A stretch of 63,583 bases of DNA from NCBI GenBank assembly GCA_011049115.1, contig DSCM01000080.1, positions 1-63,583 on the forward strand, read 5' to 3'. Below the pieces are notes generated by a model. It ran no database searches and had not been told where the DNA came from. It saw only the letters and a list, made by a program, of their open reading frames with translations. This stretch comes from Pseudomonadota bacterium (GTDB lineage: Bacteria; Desulfobacterota; Anaeroferrophillalia; Anaeroferrophillales; Tharpellaceae). A program made the translations under genes and the position numbers. Each line of letters starts with the position of its first letter. Position 1 is the stretch's first letter. Positions 46,519-55,954 of the stretch are shown piece after piece.

Positions 46519-48147
46519 ATGGAAAAAAGAACAATTCTGGCAATCGCCCTCTCTGTGGCGGTTCTGCTTGGTTTTCAATATCTATTTCCAACGGTTTCCG
46601 AAATCCCTCAGCCAAAGACGGTTACGTCTCCTCATGCGACTTCGGTTGCAGGATCGGAAAAGAGTTCAGGAAATCCAGTGACGGAAAAGGCTGCAGAGAA
46701 AGATGATGACCCAACGACGGCAGCAACAACCTTGGCCGGTGCCGTGTTTTCAGAAGGCCGAATTCTGGTTGTTCAGAGTTCCCTCTACCGGGCTGAAATC
46801 AATACCGCAGGCGGACAGCTGAAAGCTTTTTATCTCAAGGAATACAGAGAAGATATCACGGCTGACAGTCCTGATCTTAATCTGGTGACGGTAAATGGCT
46901 CAAATCTTTACCCCCTTTCCGGTGCGGTTAATATCAAGGGGCAGTGGTACGAAGATCGACAGCGGCTGTTTGAGACTCCGGATGACGGCGATAGGATTAC
47001 GGTTTCCGGATCCGGGTCTACTTTACGGTTGCAGGCCCCCCTGGTTAATGGCTGGACCTTGATTAAGAACTTTAATTTCATTCCGAATAGTTACTTGATC
47101 GAAATTGTGTATGAGATTGTCGATGAATCTGGAAACCGCGGATCAATAGATGGAGTCAGACTCTTCTGGTCGCATACCAATGCTGCGCAAGAGAAAAAAG
47201 AATATGTTTATAATGGGGTGCTCGGATATATTGAGGGCGAACTTTACAAGCCCTCGAAAAAGGAAAATAAAATCAGTCGCCAAGAACTCATGGGACCGGT
47301 CAGCTGGTTGGGTTATACGAGTAAATATTTTATCTGCGCGTTGCTGGTGCCTCAACCAGAGGCCGCCGCTCAGGCTACCGGCGTGATTGAAAGAGCTGAT
47401 GTCCGTCAAGTTAATGCCGGACTGCAGGTTAATCAGACGGATCGAATTAAGGCCTATCTCGGGCCGAAGAAAGGTACTTTGCTGCAGGCGCAGGGCTTAA
47501 ATCTAGAAGATTCGATTGAATACGGTTGGTTCGGAGTCATTGCCCGCCCATTGGTGGAACTGCTTCACTTTTTTAATAAGTATGTCCATAACTACGGGCT
47601 GGCGATTATTATTCTGACCATTCTGATCAAACTGGCTTTTTACCCTCTTTCCCAGAAGAGTTACAAGTCAATGGGAAAAATGAAAGAAGTTCAACCCAAG
47701 CTGGCGAAACTCAAGGAAAAGTTCAAGGATGATAAAGCTCGTCTCAATAAAGAGATGATGGATCTTTACCGTACCCATAAAGTCAATCCATTCAGTGGTT
47801 GCCTGCCGGTAGTAGTACAGATTCCTGTCTTTTTTGCCCTTTATCGCGCTTTAATGGTAGCAATAGAATTGCGACATGCTCCATTTCTGGGCTGGATAAT
47901 GGATCTTTCTGCGAAGGATCCTTACTATGTCACCCCCTTGATTATGGGAGCGACAATGTTTTTACAGCAAAAAATGACCCCGACAACCGGAGATGCAATG
48001 CAGGCTCGAATGATGCTTTTTATGCCTGTCATTTTTACCTTCATGTTTCTTAATTTCCCCTCAGGCCTGGTTCTCTACTGGTTGGTCAATAACGTGCTGT
48101 CGATCGGACAGCAGTACATGGTGATGCGGCAGTCGGCGGCATCGTAA
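46519..48147 (+). CDS. yidC: Membrane protein insertase YidC
   Basis: A 542-residue insertase. The ATG at 46519 is preceded by GTG (46516), which is the in-frame alternative. The N-terminal membrane helix (TILAIALSVAVLLGFQYLF) is followed by the large periplasmic beta-sandwich (about 75-330) of Gram-negative YidC. Then come the conserved core helices: NYGLAIIILTILIKLAFYPL, with the hydrophilic-groove region KSMGKMKEVQPKLAKLKEKF, and later GCLPVVVQIPVFFALYRAL and FNFPSGLVLYW-like FLNFPSGLVLYWLVNN. The presence of the P1 domain supports an outer-membrane-bearing host. Confidence 0.97.
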   Translation: MEKRTILAIALSVAVLLGFQYLFPTVSEIPQPKTVTSPHATSVAGSEKSSGNPVTEKAAEKDDDPTTAATTLAGAVFSEGRILVVQSSLYRAEINTAGGQLKAFYLKEYREDITADSPDLNLVTVNGSNLYPLSGAVNIKGQWYEDRQRLFETPDDGDRITVSGSGSTLRLQAPLVNGWTLIKNFNFIPNSYLIEIVYEIVDESGNRGSIDGVRLFWSHTNAAQEKKEYVYNGVLGYIEGELYKPSKKENKISRQELMGPVSWLGYTSKYFICALLVPQPEAAAQATGVIERADVRQVNAGLQVNQTDRIKAYLGPKKGTLLQAQGLNLEDSIEYGWFGVIARPLVELLHFFNKYVHNYGLAIIILTILIKLAFYPLSQKSYKSMGKMKEVQPKLAKLKEKFKDDKARLNKEMMDLYRTHKVNPFSGCLPVVVQIPVFFALYRALMVAIELRHAPFLGWIMDLSAKDPYYVTPLIMGATMFLQQKMTPTTGDAMQARMMLFMPVIFTFMFLNFPSGLVLYWLVNNVLSIGQQYMVMRQSAAS

Positions 48148-48164
48148 GGAAGAGGTGACGGTAA

Positions 48165-49016
48165 ATGTCCACAGAACTTGAATTTGAAGGAAAAGATATC
48201 AGCGAAGCCATTGAAAAAGCCTGTTTTGCCCACCAGGTGAATAAGGCTGATCTGAAATATGAAATTATTCGCCAGGCGAGCAAAAAACTCTTTGGTTTTA
48301 TTGGGGGTAAAAACGCCCTGATCCGGGTCATAAAAAATAATTCCAGCGGTAAACAACTGGTTCGGGATATAGTTAAATCCACCTTTTCCACAAGCTATGA
48401 AGAGCTGACTGACGAAAGGGTTAAGAGTTCTCCCCCAAGCGATTTATTACCTAAAGAGCGAAAAATTGCTGAAAAAAAAACGCCGGTAGGCGAATGTGGC
48501 GAACTTGGGGAGGAGGTCCCGGCGCGCTTATTTGAAGAGGACACAATAAGTGCTTCTTTATCCCGAATTCTCGAACTGATGGGAATCAGTCATAACGGTA
48601 TTCACGGTGAACAGCGGGACAGGGAACTTTATCTGAAGATTGAAGGCCATGATCTTGAGCTGCTGACGAATAAACGCGGTGCGGTTCTTGATGCCCTGCA
48701 GTTTGTCATCAATAAAATTCATGGTCTTAAAGGATGTCGGATATTTGTTGACTGTAATGGTTTCCGGAGTCGTCATGAAGAAGATATTGCCGGTCTCGCC
48801 CTGCGCCTGGGGGAGAAAGCCAAACGTCTGCAAAAGCCGGTTACCATTAATTCTTTGAATGCGCATGATCGTCGCCTGGTGCATATGGCCTTGCAGAATG
48901 ATCTGGAATTACGGTCGCGCAGTAAAGGTGAAGGTGAATTTAAGAAAGTCGTAATTTATCCTAACGGCCAGCGTCGTCGGCCGCGCGCCAAGTCTGCGGC
49001 GGCTGAAGCCATCTAA
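48165..49016 (+). CDS. khpB: RNA-binding protein KhpB (Jag/EloR)
   Basis: A 283-residue protein with three parts: an N-terminal Jag domain (FEGKDISEAIEKACFAH; ASKKLFGFIGGKNALIRV), a charged linker, then KH (about 140-215; GAVLDALQFVINKI) and R3H (about 215-275; LNAHDRRLVHMALQND) domains. Family members bind RNA and influence cell elongation in Firmicutes. An AGAGGTG site precedes the start. It lies between yidC and mnmE, as is common near origins. Confidence 0.92.
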   Translation: MSTELEFEGKDISEAIEKACFAHQVNKADLKYEIIRQASKKLFGFIGGKNALIRVIKNNSSGKQLVRDIVKSTFSTSYEELTDERVKSSPPSDLLPKERKIAEKKTPVGECGELGEEVPARLFEEDTISASLSRILELMGISHNGIHGEQRDRELYLKIEGHDLELLTNKRGAVLDALQFVINKIHGLKGCRIFVDCNGFRSRHEEDIAGLALRLGEKAKRLQKPVTINSLNAHDRRLVHMALQNDLELRSRSKGEGEFKKVVIYPNGQRRRPRAKSAAAEAI

Positions 49017-49032
49017 TCAAGACGGAATTAAA

Positions 49033-50436
49033 ATGGTTGAAAGCCGGCCGGATACCATCGCCGCTCTCTCAACCCCGCCTGGATCCGGCGGGATTGCCAT
49101 ACTCCGGGTCAGCGGACCAGCGGCGCACGCAATGCTGCGTCGCCTTTTTCATCCCTGGCCCGCTCAGCTTCAATATTTTCATCTCTATCTAGGATATCTC
49201 TGTGATCCGGTTACCGGGCAGCGTCTTGACCAGGTTCTGATCACCCTGATGCCTTCCGGCCGTTCCTACACCGGCGAGGACATGGGGGAGATTCATTGTC
49301 ATGGTGGGGTTTACATTAGTCGCAAGATTCTTACCCTGCTCTTTTCTTTGGGGGCACTTCCAGCCCAGCCCGGTGAATTTACTAGAAAAGCCTATCTTAG
49401 CGGTCGTCTTGATCTGGTTCAGGCCGAAGCCGTTGCGGCCTTGATCAGCTCTGAAAGTGAGGCGGCAATGAAAGCCGCCGCCTCACAACTGGCTGGTGGG
49501 CTATCGGATTTTGTCAACGAGCAGCTTGATCTGGTTAATCAGCTCCTGGCTGCGCTTGAGGTCGAAATCGATTTTCCCTCCGAAGAAGGGGCTAACTATA
49601 AGAATGCTGGGGTTGTGCTCCCCCCCCTCATGAAATTTCATACTAAACTCACCGATCTTCTGTCTTCCTATCAGCGTGGTCGCCTGCTGCAGAGTTCTTT
49701 TAAAATAGCCCTCGTAGGTCGTCCCAATGTCGGTAAGTCAAGTGTGCTCAATGCCTTGCTGAATGAAGATCGCGTTCTGGTAAGTGAATTTGCCGGCACC
49801 ACCCGGGATGTGATCAGCGCCCCGCTTGAAATCGCTGGGATAAAGGTTGAAATCTCAGACACTGCCGGTCTGGATCAACCTCGTGATGAGCTGGAGATGA
49901 TGGGCATGGAACGCACCCGTAAATGCCTTGAACAGGCGGCCTTGATTCTGCTGATTCTGGATCAAAGTCGGCCTTTAAACGACAAGGACGAGGAGATTTA
50001 TGGCCTGATCAAGGGTCGTCCGCACTTGATTGTACTTAACAAACAGGATCTTAACCCGGCCTTGAGTTCTGCCGGTTTGTGCCGTCATTTTTCATATAAT
50101 GGTCCTCTCCTGAGTTGTATCGCGGCCCGTGGACGCGTTGATGTCAAGGCGGTTATTGAAGGGATAGGTAACTTTATCAAGTCCCGGGTGGATGTCGCGG
50201 GAGATATGTTGTTGATCTCCCAGCAACGTCATTTTGATTATCTAAACAAAGCCGCTCAGGCTCTTGACCGGGCTTTAGCTTTATTTAAAGACGGTGAACC
50301 ATTGTTGTTGGATATGCTGGCGGAGGAATTACACTTGATTCGTTCCCAGCTTCTGGCTTTAACCGGTCGAAACGTGGAGAGCGCGTCGGAAGATCTGCTC
50401 GAGCTGGTTTTTTCCCAATTCTGTATCGGTAAATGA
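49033..50436 (+). CDS. mnmE: tRNA modification GTPase MnmE
   Basis: A 467-residue GTPase that, with MnmG, installs the aminomethyl group on U34 of some tRNAs. The N-terminal folate-binding domain contains GSGGIAILRVSGP and GEFTRKAYLSGRLDL. The G domain shows GRPNVGKSSVLNALL, GTTRD and DTAGLDQ. The protein ends in FCIGK, the catalytic C-x-GK motif. The usual neighbour mnmG is not next to it. Confidence 0.96.
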   Translation: MVESRPDTIAALSTPPGSGGIAILRVSGPAAHAMLRRLFHPWPAQLQYFHLYLGYLCDPVTGQRLDQVLITLMPSGRSYTGEDMGEIHCHGGVYISRKILTLLFSLGALPAQPGEFTRKAYLSGRLDLVQAEAVAALISSESEAAMKAAASQLAGGLSDFVNEQLDLVNQLLAALEVEIDFPSEEGANYKNAGVVLPPLMKFHTKLTDLLSSYQRGRLLQSSFKIALVGRPNVGKSSVLNALLNEDRVLVSEFAGTTRDVISAPLEIAGIKVEISDTAGLDQPRDELEMMGMERTRKCLEQAALILLILDQSRPLNDKDEEIYGLIKGRPHLIVLNKQDLNPALSSAGLCRHFSYNGPLLSCIAARGRVDVKAVIEGIGNFIKSRVDVAGDMLLISQQRHFDYLNKAAQALDRALALFKDGEPLLLDMLAEELHLIRSQLLALTGRNVESASEDLLELVFSQFCIGK

Positions 50437-50448
50437 GAGCTTGTTGAT

Positions 50449-51093
50449 ATGTGGCGGGAGTGTTTTAGAAGTGAGGCGTCTCAACTAGGAATATTTTTAA
50501 ATGATGCGCAGGTGGAGCAATTTGCGGTTTATCTGGAAGAGCTGCAACGCTGGAACCGAAGCTATAATTTAACCACAATCACGGCGGTTGATGAAATTGT
50601 CAAGTGTCATTTTCTGGATTCTCTTAATTATGGACCGGCTCTGGGGGCAGCTGCAAGGGTTATGGACCTGGGTAGCGGAGCTGGTTTTCCCGGTTTGCCG
50701 CTGGCGTTGATTTTTCCGGAAAAGAACTTTGTCCTGGTTGACGCCCGGCAAAAAAAGACGCTTTTTCTTACCGTTGTCAGCCGTCTTCTGGGGTTGAAAA
50801 ACGTTGAGATCCTTCATTTGCATTTAGATCAGAGAAATGCTAGAGAGATATTTCCGCGGGGCTTTACCGCTCTGGTGAGTCGGGCGGTAAAGGTTAGGCG
50901 TGAACTGATTCCGTTGGCTTCAGTTTTATTGGTTTCCGGTGGCCGGTTGATTTTTACTGATGCCCATCCGGATCGTCAAGAACTTGAGCTGGAACTCAAA
51001 AACTGGCCTGATCTTGTGCTTGAGGGCTTGGCGCCCACCCAGATCTCGGGCCGCGCCCCCAGTTTGTTTCTGGGAGCCATCCGAAAAGAATAA
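50449..51093 (+). CDS. rsmG: 16S rRNA (guanine-527-N7) methyltransferase RsmG
   Basis: A 214-residue class I methyltransferase. The SAM loop is VMDLGSGAGFPGLPLA, followed by FVLVDARQKKTLFL and the RsmG-typical FTALVSRAVK. It starts 12 nt after mnmE. A 93-nt gap separates it from parA. Confidence 0.95.
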   Translation: MWRECFRSEASQLGIFLNDAQVEQFAVYLEELQRWNRSYNLTTITAVDEIVKCHFLDSLNYGPALGAAARVMDLGSGAGFPGLPLALIFPEKNFVLVDARQKKTLFLTVVSRLLGLKNVEILHLHLDQRNAREIFPRGFTALVSRAVKVRRELIPLASVLLVSGGRLIFTDAHPDRQELELELKNWPDLVLEGLAPTQISGRAPSLFLGAIRKE

Positions 51094-51186
51094 AAAGAAT
51101 AATCTATGGCGCAATTTATACCGTCGTAAACGTTCCGCATACTCGTAAGACCGCCGGCTTATGATTTCAGGAAAACTTTCAGGTTT

Positions 51187-51951
51187 ATGGGCAAGATAGT
51201 TACCATCGCGAATCAGAAAGGCGGGGTCGGAAAGACCACGACCGCGGTTAACCTGGCGGCTTCACTGGCTATTGCGGAAAAGAAAACCTTGCTCATCGAT
51301 CTCGACCCCCAGGCTAACGCCAGCAGCGGAGTCGGTTGTATCGCGGCGGATAATGCAGATGTTTACCGTTGGCTTTTAGGGGAATGTCAGGCGCAGGCAG
51401 CGCTTGTGCCGACAAGTCTTGAGTATCTGTTTCTGCTGCCCGCGACACCTGATCTGATCGGGGCCGAGGTTGAACTTTTAGCCTGCGCTGAACGTGAGTT
51501 TTTTCTTGCCCACCGCCTTGCTCCGCTGATCTCCGAATACAATTATATAATAATTGACTGCTCTCCATCTTTGGGACTATTGACCATCAATGCATTGACG
51601 GCCGCCGATTCGGTTATTATTCCTTTGCAGAGTGAATATTTCGCGCTCGAAGGGCTGGGTCAGCTTCTCAGTACGATTGAGCGGGTTAAAAACGGTCTAA
51701 ATCCCAATCTTGAGCTGGAGGGAATTCTCCTGACAATGGTTGACAGTCGTACCACGTTGGCCCATCAAGTCGAGGCTGAAGCCCGCGCTCATTTCCCCGA
51801 AATTGTCTATCAAACCGTTATCCCGCGTAATGTCAGGCTTAGTGAGGCCCCCAGTCACGGGCGTCCGATCGCTCTGTACGATGTCACTTCCAAGGGAGCT
51901 CAGGCTTATTTCAGTCTGACTGAAGAATTTTTTGCTCGGCAGAGGCGTTAG
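51187..51951 (+). CDS. parA: Chromosome partitioning ATPase ParA (Soj)
   Basis: A 254-residue deviant Walker ATPase: IANQKGGVGKTTTAVNLAAS at the N-terminus, then LIDLDPQANASSGVG and YIIIDCSPSLGLLTINAL. The short form without an N-terminal HTH is the chromosomal Soj type. It drives segregation of ParB-bound origins. parB follows directly. Confidence 0.97.
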   Translation: MGKIVTIANQKGGVGKTTTAVNLAASLAIAEKKTLLIDLDPQANASSGVGCIAADNADVYRWLLGECQAQAALVPTSLEYLFLLPATPDLIGAEVELLACAEREFFLAHRLAPLISEYNYIIIDCSPSLGLLTINALTAADSVIIPLQSEYFALEGLGQLLSTIERVKNGLNPNLELEGILLTMVDSRTTLAHQVEAEARAHFPEIVYQTVIPRNVRLSEAPSHGRPIALYDVTSKGAQAYFSLTEEFFARQRR

Positions 51952-51952
51952 A

Positions 51953-52894
51953 GTGGCTATGAATGATCAGATAAAAAAAGGAGCATTGTTGAAACGCGGT
52001 CTTGGTCGTGGTCTGGGAGCTTTACTACCGGAGGTCGCGGCGGTGGATAAAGGCCAGCTGCGGCATTGTCGTCTGGATCTGATCGAACCCGACGACAAGC
52101 AACCGCGCAAGCGCTTTGTCGACGACAACCTTGCAGAACTGGCGGATTCCATTCGGGAGCATGGAGTTTTGCAACCCTTGCTGGTGCGTCCCGGGGAACG
52201 GCCGGGCCATTTTATCCTGATTGCCGGAGAACGCCGCTGGCGGGCCGCCGCGAGGGCTGGCTTAAATGAAGTACCAGTGATTGTCATGGCCCTGGATGAA
52301 AATCGGGGTCTGCAGGTTTCCTTGATTGAAAATCTGCAACGTGAGGATCTTAACCCGCTTGAAGAAGCTCAGGGTTATTCTCGCCTGGCGCAGGAGTTTG
52401 CCCTGACCCATGCCGAGATCGCCCGTCTCCTGGGCAAGAGTCGAGCCGCGGTCAGCAATGTCTTGCGCCTGCTGAATTTGCCCGCAAGGGCTTTAGATTG
52501 TCTTGCCGACGAAACCCTTTCCATGGGGCACGGACGGGCTTTACTGGCGCTGCCTGAGGGGGAGCTGCAGAATCGGGCCCTGGATGAAACCTTGGCCAAA
52601 AAACTATCGGTTCGGGAGCTGGAAAGACTGGTCCGAAAACTCAAAAATAAGGATGAGAAGGAAAACGCTTCCGGAAAAAACCCTGAAAACGTGCAGCTGC
52701 AGGAAAAGGTGCGATGCCAGGATCAGGCGCATGTGTCGCGCCTGCAGAATGATTATGCCGTGGCCACGCGTATTCGCCGTCTTGGAGGCGGCCGTGGCCG
52801 ACTTGAATTTGAGTTTAAATCGGAAGCCGAACTTAAACGGCTGCTTGCTTTGCTGAGCGCAGGGCGCTCTGCGGTTGCCGCTGAATCAGGTTGA
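51953..52894 (+). CDS. parB: Chromosome partitioning protein ParB (Spo0J)
   Basis: About 313 residues. I take the GTG at 51953, which has AGAGG 7 nt upstream; the ATG at 51959 is the alternative. The N-terminus has the ParA-stimulating KRGLGRGLGALLP. The CTPase/ParB-N domain shows QPRKRFVDDNLAELADSI, GERRWRAAARAGL and SLIENLQREDLNPLEEAQGY. The HTH is LTHAEIARLLGKSRAAVSN. A dimerisation domain ends the protein. Its 3' end overlaps trmFO, which is convergent, by 9 nt. No credible parS site was found in the window. Confidence 0.96.
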   Translation: MAMNDQIKKGALLKRGLGRGLGALLPEVAAVDKGQLRHCRLDLIEPDDKQPRKRFVDDNLAELADSIREHGVLQPLLVRPGERPGHFILIAGERRWRAAARAGLNEVPVIVMALDENRGLQVSLIENLQREDLNPLEEAQGYSRLAQEFALTHAEIARLLGKSRAAVSNVLRLLNLPARALDCLADETLSMGHGRALLALPEGELQNRALDETLAKKLSVRELERLVRKLKNKDEKENASGKNPENVQLQEKVRCQDQAHVSRLQNDYAVATRIRRLGGGRGRLEFEFKSEAELKRLLALLSAGRSAVAAESG

Positions 52895-54235
52895 TGGGCT
52901 GGCTTTTGCCAAGAGCTCAGGATATTCCTGAAAGGTTATGTCTAGATCCTGAAGAGCTCGCTCGGCGTAGGCCTGAAGGCGTTCCCGTTTACGCAATTTT
53001 TTTCCTTCGAGGGGAGGAAAAAGCCCGAAGTTGACATTCATCGGCTGAAAATCGGGGCTCTGGTCATTGCTGATATGGCGGCTCAGGGCCCCCAGGGCCG
53101 TGGTGGGCGGAAAACGGAAAAGACCCAGATCATTAAGCAGGGCAGCGACTTCAAGGCCGACAATCAGGCCGGAAGCCACTGATTCAGGGTAGCCCTCTAC
53201 TCCGCTGATCTGGCCGGCGAAAAAGAGGCGCTCCTCCTGCCGGTGCTGAAAAAATTGGTTGATAATCCGGGGGGCGTCGATAAATGTATTGCGATGCATG
53301 GTTCCGAAACGCAGGATTTCCGCCTTTTGCAGAGCGGGGATCAAGCGAATAACTTTTTCTTGCCAGGGGAAAGTTAAACGGGTCTGAAAGCCGACCAGGT
53401 TGTACATGGTCGCGGCCTGGTTTTCCCGGCGCAGCTGAACCACGGCATAGGCTTCGCGGCCGGTGTGGGGATCTTTCAGGCCTTTGGGTTTCAGCGGGCC
53501 GAAAGCCAGGGTCAGAGGCCCTCTGGCGACCATCGCTTCAATCGGCATGCAGCCCTCGAAAACCTTGAGATCTTCAAAATCCCGACAAACTACCTGGTCT
53601 CCTTCCGCGATAGTTGCAATCAACTGTTCATATTGCTCCTGATTCAGAGGGCAATTCAGATAATCCCCGTCCTCTTCTTCATCGGCATAGCGATTGGCGA
53701 AAAAAGCCAGCTCGTAATCGATGCTCTCGGCCGCGATAATCGGAGCGGTGGCGTCATAGAAAAAAAGTTTTTCCCCGACATATGGGGTCAAGGCCTCAAT
53801 CAAGGCGGCGGAGCTCAGTGGGCCGCCGGCAATGATGATAATGCCTTTCTCCGGTAACTGGGTAACTTCTTTCCGGACGATTTCGATTAAAGGGTGGGAT
53901 TCGATCTCTGAGGTTACGGCACGCGAAAAGGCGTCCCGGTCGACGGCCAGGGCATTGCCTGCCGGGACCCGGGTTTTTTCGGCCACATTCATAATCAATG
54001 AGCCGATTCGGCGCATTTCTTCCTTGAGCAGGCCGGCGGCGTTGCTGGTCCTTTCCGCGCGCAGGGAATTGGAGCAGACAAGTTCGGCCAGATCCGGATT
54101 TTTATGGGCCGGAGAATAGCGTTCCGGTTTCATCTCGTAAAGGGTTACCGGAAGATTACGGCTGGCCAGCTGCCAGGCGGCCTCACAGCCGGACAGTCCG
54201 CCGCCGATGATTGAGATCAACGGGTGGTGCTTCAT
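52886..54235 (-). CDS. trmFO: Folate-dependent tRNA (m5U54) methyltransferase TrmFO
   Basis: A 449-residue FAD enzyme. It has the dinucleotide-binding N-terminus ISIIGGGLSGCEAAWQLA and the TrmFO-specific ELVCSNSLRAE, NALAVDRDAFS, FFYDATAPI and GCMPIEAMVARG segments. It methylates U54 in the tRNA T-loop using methylene-tetrahydrofolate. MnmG (GidA) is a relative but is longer (about 620 residues), so this is not the missing mnmG. Its start overlaps the upstream unknown gene by 4 nt (ATGA). Confidence 0.95.
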   Translation of the reverse strand: MKHHPLISIIGGGLSGCEAAWQLASRNLPVTLYEMKPERYSPAHKNPDLAELVCSNSLRAERTSNAAGLLKEEMRRIGSLIMNVAEKTRVPAGNALAVDRDAFSRAVTSEIESHPLIEIVRKEVTQLPEKGIIIIAGGPLSSAALIEALTPYVGEKLFFYDATAPIIAAESIDYELAFFANRYADEEEDGDYLNCPLNQEQYEQLIATIAEGDQVVCRDFEDLKVFEGCMPIEAMVARGPLTLAFGPLKPKGLKDPHTGREAYAVVQLRRENQAATMYNLVGFQTRLTFPWQEKVIRLIPALQKAEILRFGTMHRNTFIDAPRIINQFFQHRQEERLFFAGQISGVEGYPESVASGLIVGLEVAALLNDLGLFRFPPTTALGALSRHISNDQSPDFQPMNVNFGLFPPLEGKKLRKRERLQAYAERALQDLDITFQEYPELLAKASPST

Positions 54236-54921
54236 TTAAACAGGGTCAGGGCGACCAGGGTCTGCTTGAAATAGCCGCTGATATCGAAGTCTTCGTAGAA
54301 AGGGTCTTGGGCCGCGAAGTCATCCAGGGTCCGGCTGAGTTCGGCTACCGCGAGATCTTCATCGATTTCAAGCTTGCCGATATACCAGGCGAGGCGTTCG
54401 CCGAGCTGATAGAGCAGCAGGGAACGAATGGTTTTTTTCTCTTTGCCGGGATGCAGATGCGGGAAAGCAATCTGATCGTGGGTTAAAATACGCCGGGCAA
54501 TGTGCTTCAGATAATCGAGTTTCTCTTCATCCGAGGTTTTGGTCTGAGGAGGATTGAGAAAATATTTTCGGTAATTGGCGTATTCGCCGGTCCGATCCAG
54601 CAGCGCTTCAATATGGACCGCTTCGTAATCGAGATAACGCATCTCAATTTTTTCAGTTTCGTGAATAAAAACCGGCACCAAGCGCAGCTCCTGATCCTCG
54701 AAGGAGGCCGGAATCGTCGCCAGGCCGCCCTGTGGGCGGATGAGGCCGCTTTCCTTCTGCAGGCGTGCAGTAATCAACGGCAGCTCGCAGCCTTCTTTGA
54801 CCCGGACCATGATTTCGACCGGACTCTTGAGGTGGCTTTCAATGATGCTCTGCAGGGTTGTGAGATGATCCTGTTCCCGGGTGCAGGCGTCAATAAATTT
54901 CAGATAAAACTCGCGATTCAT
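54232..54921 (-). CDS. Conserved-looking protein of unknown function
   Basis: A 229-residue soluble protein that I do not recognise. It has no signal peptide or membrane helix. The composition is mixed charged, with a segment PPQTKTSDEEKLDYLKHIAR followed by FPHLHPGKEKKTIRSLLLY that looks conserved (two histidines and a basic patch). The C-terminal third is acidic and helical. Its stop overlaps the trmFO start (ATGA), so the two are co-translated; a role near tRNA modification or flavin/folate supply is possible only by association. Confidence 0.7.
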   Translation of the reverse strand: MNREFYLKFIDACTREQDHLTTLQSIIESHLKSPVEIMVRVKEGCELPLITARLQKESGLIRPQGGLATIPASFEDQELRLVPVFIHETEKIEMRYLDYEAVHIEALLDRTGEYANYRKYFLNPPQTKTSDEEKLDYLKHIARRILTHDQIAFPHLHPGKEKKTIRSLLLYQLGERLAWYIGKLEIDEDLAVAELSRTLDDFAAQDPFYEDFDISGYFKQTLVALTLFK

Positions 54922-54977
54922 AACATGGGGGGGACGCCCGGATTGCTCCGGGCCTCTGCCTTTTGCGTGTGTTTAAG

Positions 54978-55916
54978 CTATTTGGGCTCCAAAGCCTTGA
55001 CCAGAGCCCGAATCATCAGATTATAAGGGGTTTCTATGCCGGCTTGCCGGCCGTATTCAACGATCTTGCCGTTGATGAAATCGACTTCGGTGTGACGTTT
55101 ATTCTCAATATCAACCAGCATCGATGGCTTATGGTCGCCGGCATGCTTCATGTAATCAATGGCGTAAGGATAATAATCCCAGCCCAGTGAAATCTCATTG
55201 GCCCGCGCTACTTGTACACTCTCTTTGACCAAGTTGTCAACTATCTGGAAAACAATCGGGTCGCGGATAACCTCGGCCATGGTCAGGCCGGTTGCGGCGC
55301 AAACCGGATTCATGCAGGCATTCATGATTGATTTGCGCCAGACCATGTCGACGATGGTTTCGGTTCTTTCCGTCGGCAGGCCGCTGTCGCTTAGAGCCTG
55401 GGCAATTGCGAGGGCAGCGGTTTTGCCGCTCGGCTCGAGTTCCTGGAGAAGATGAGGGGGATGATGGAAAGCGAGATGGACATGCCCGGGCTTGACCAGG
55501 CCGCAGCCGTAGTTGACCACCGCGCGGATAATATTGCCGCGGCTCAGGGTTTCGGCAATGACCGACTCCGTATCGATACCGTTCTGCCAGCTCACAATAT
55601 ACATATCTTTGTGAAAAAAACCTTCGATGGCCGAGGCAATCAGATGCAGAACCGTGGCTTTGACCGTTATAATGATTACATCCGGAGGATCATTGGCGAG
55701 TTCATCAATCTGCGTGATGCCGCGTTTGACTTTTTGCTCCAGTTCCTCGGTGCCTTCGATCCTGATGCCGGGATCAACGGCGGCCCTGACCAGTTCCGGA
55801 ACGACATCGCAGAGGGTTACTTCATAGCCGCCGCGGGCAAGATACGCGGCGACGATACAACCTACGGGGCCGGCGCCGATAACCGCAAATTTTTTGAATT
55901 CTTTTTTTTCACTCAT
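54978..55916 (-). CDS. Ketopantoate reductase family (PanE/ApbA-like) oxidoreductase
   Basis: A 312-residue NAD(P)-dependent dehydrogenase. It shows the Rossmann motif FAVIGAGPVGCIVAAYLARG, then DVIIITVKAT, and the catalytic-lysine region MVWRKSIMNACMNPVCAATG. ApbA_C follows. PanE reduces ketopantoate in coenzyme A synthesis, but many paralogues act on other 2-keto acids. Placement beside a tandem-ACT gene and not pan genes leaves the substrate open. Confidence 0.82.
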   Translation of the reverse strand: MSEKKEFKKFAVIGAGPVGCIVAAYLARGGYEVTLCDVVPELVRAAVDPGIRIEGTEELEQKVKRGITQIDELANDPPDVIIITVKATVLHLIASAIEGFFHKDMYIVSWQNGIDTESVIAETLSRGNIIRAVVNYGCGLVKPGHVHLAFHHPPHLLQELEPSGKTAALAIAQALSDSGLPTERTETIVDMVWRKSIMNACMNPVCAATGLTMAEVIRDPIVFQIVDNLVKESVQVARANEISLGWDYYPYAIDYMKHAGDHKPSMLVDIENKRHTEVDFINGKIVEYGRQAGIETPYNLMIRALVKALEPK

Positions 55917-55954
55917 ATGCTGGGCTCCTTTATCGAGTTTGGTCAGGCGGATTA

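Noticed and set aside
52886-54235. Interpretation of the FAD protein as MnmG (GidA)
   Set aside because: Its length of 449 residues and motifs such as ELVCSNSLRAE are those of TrmFO; MnmG is about 620 residues.
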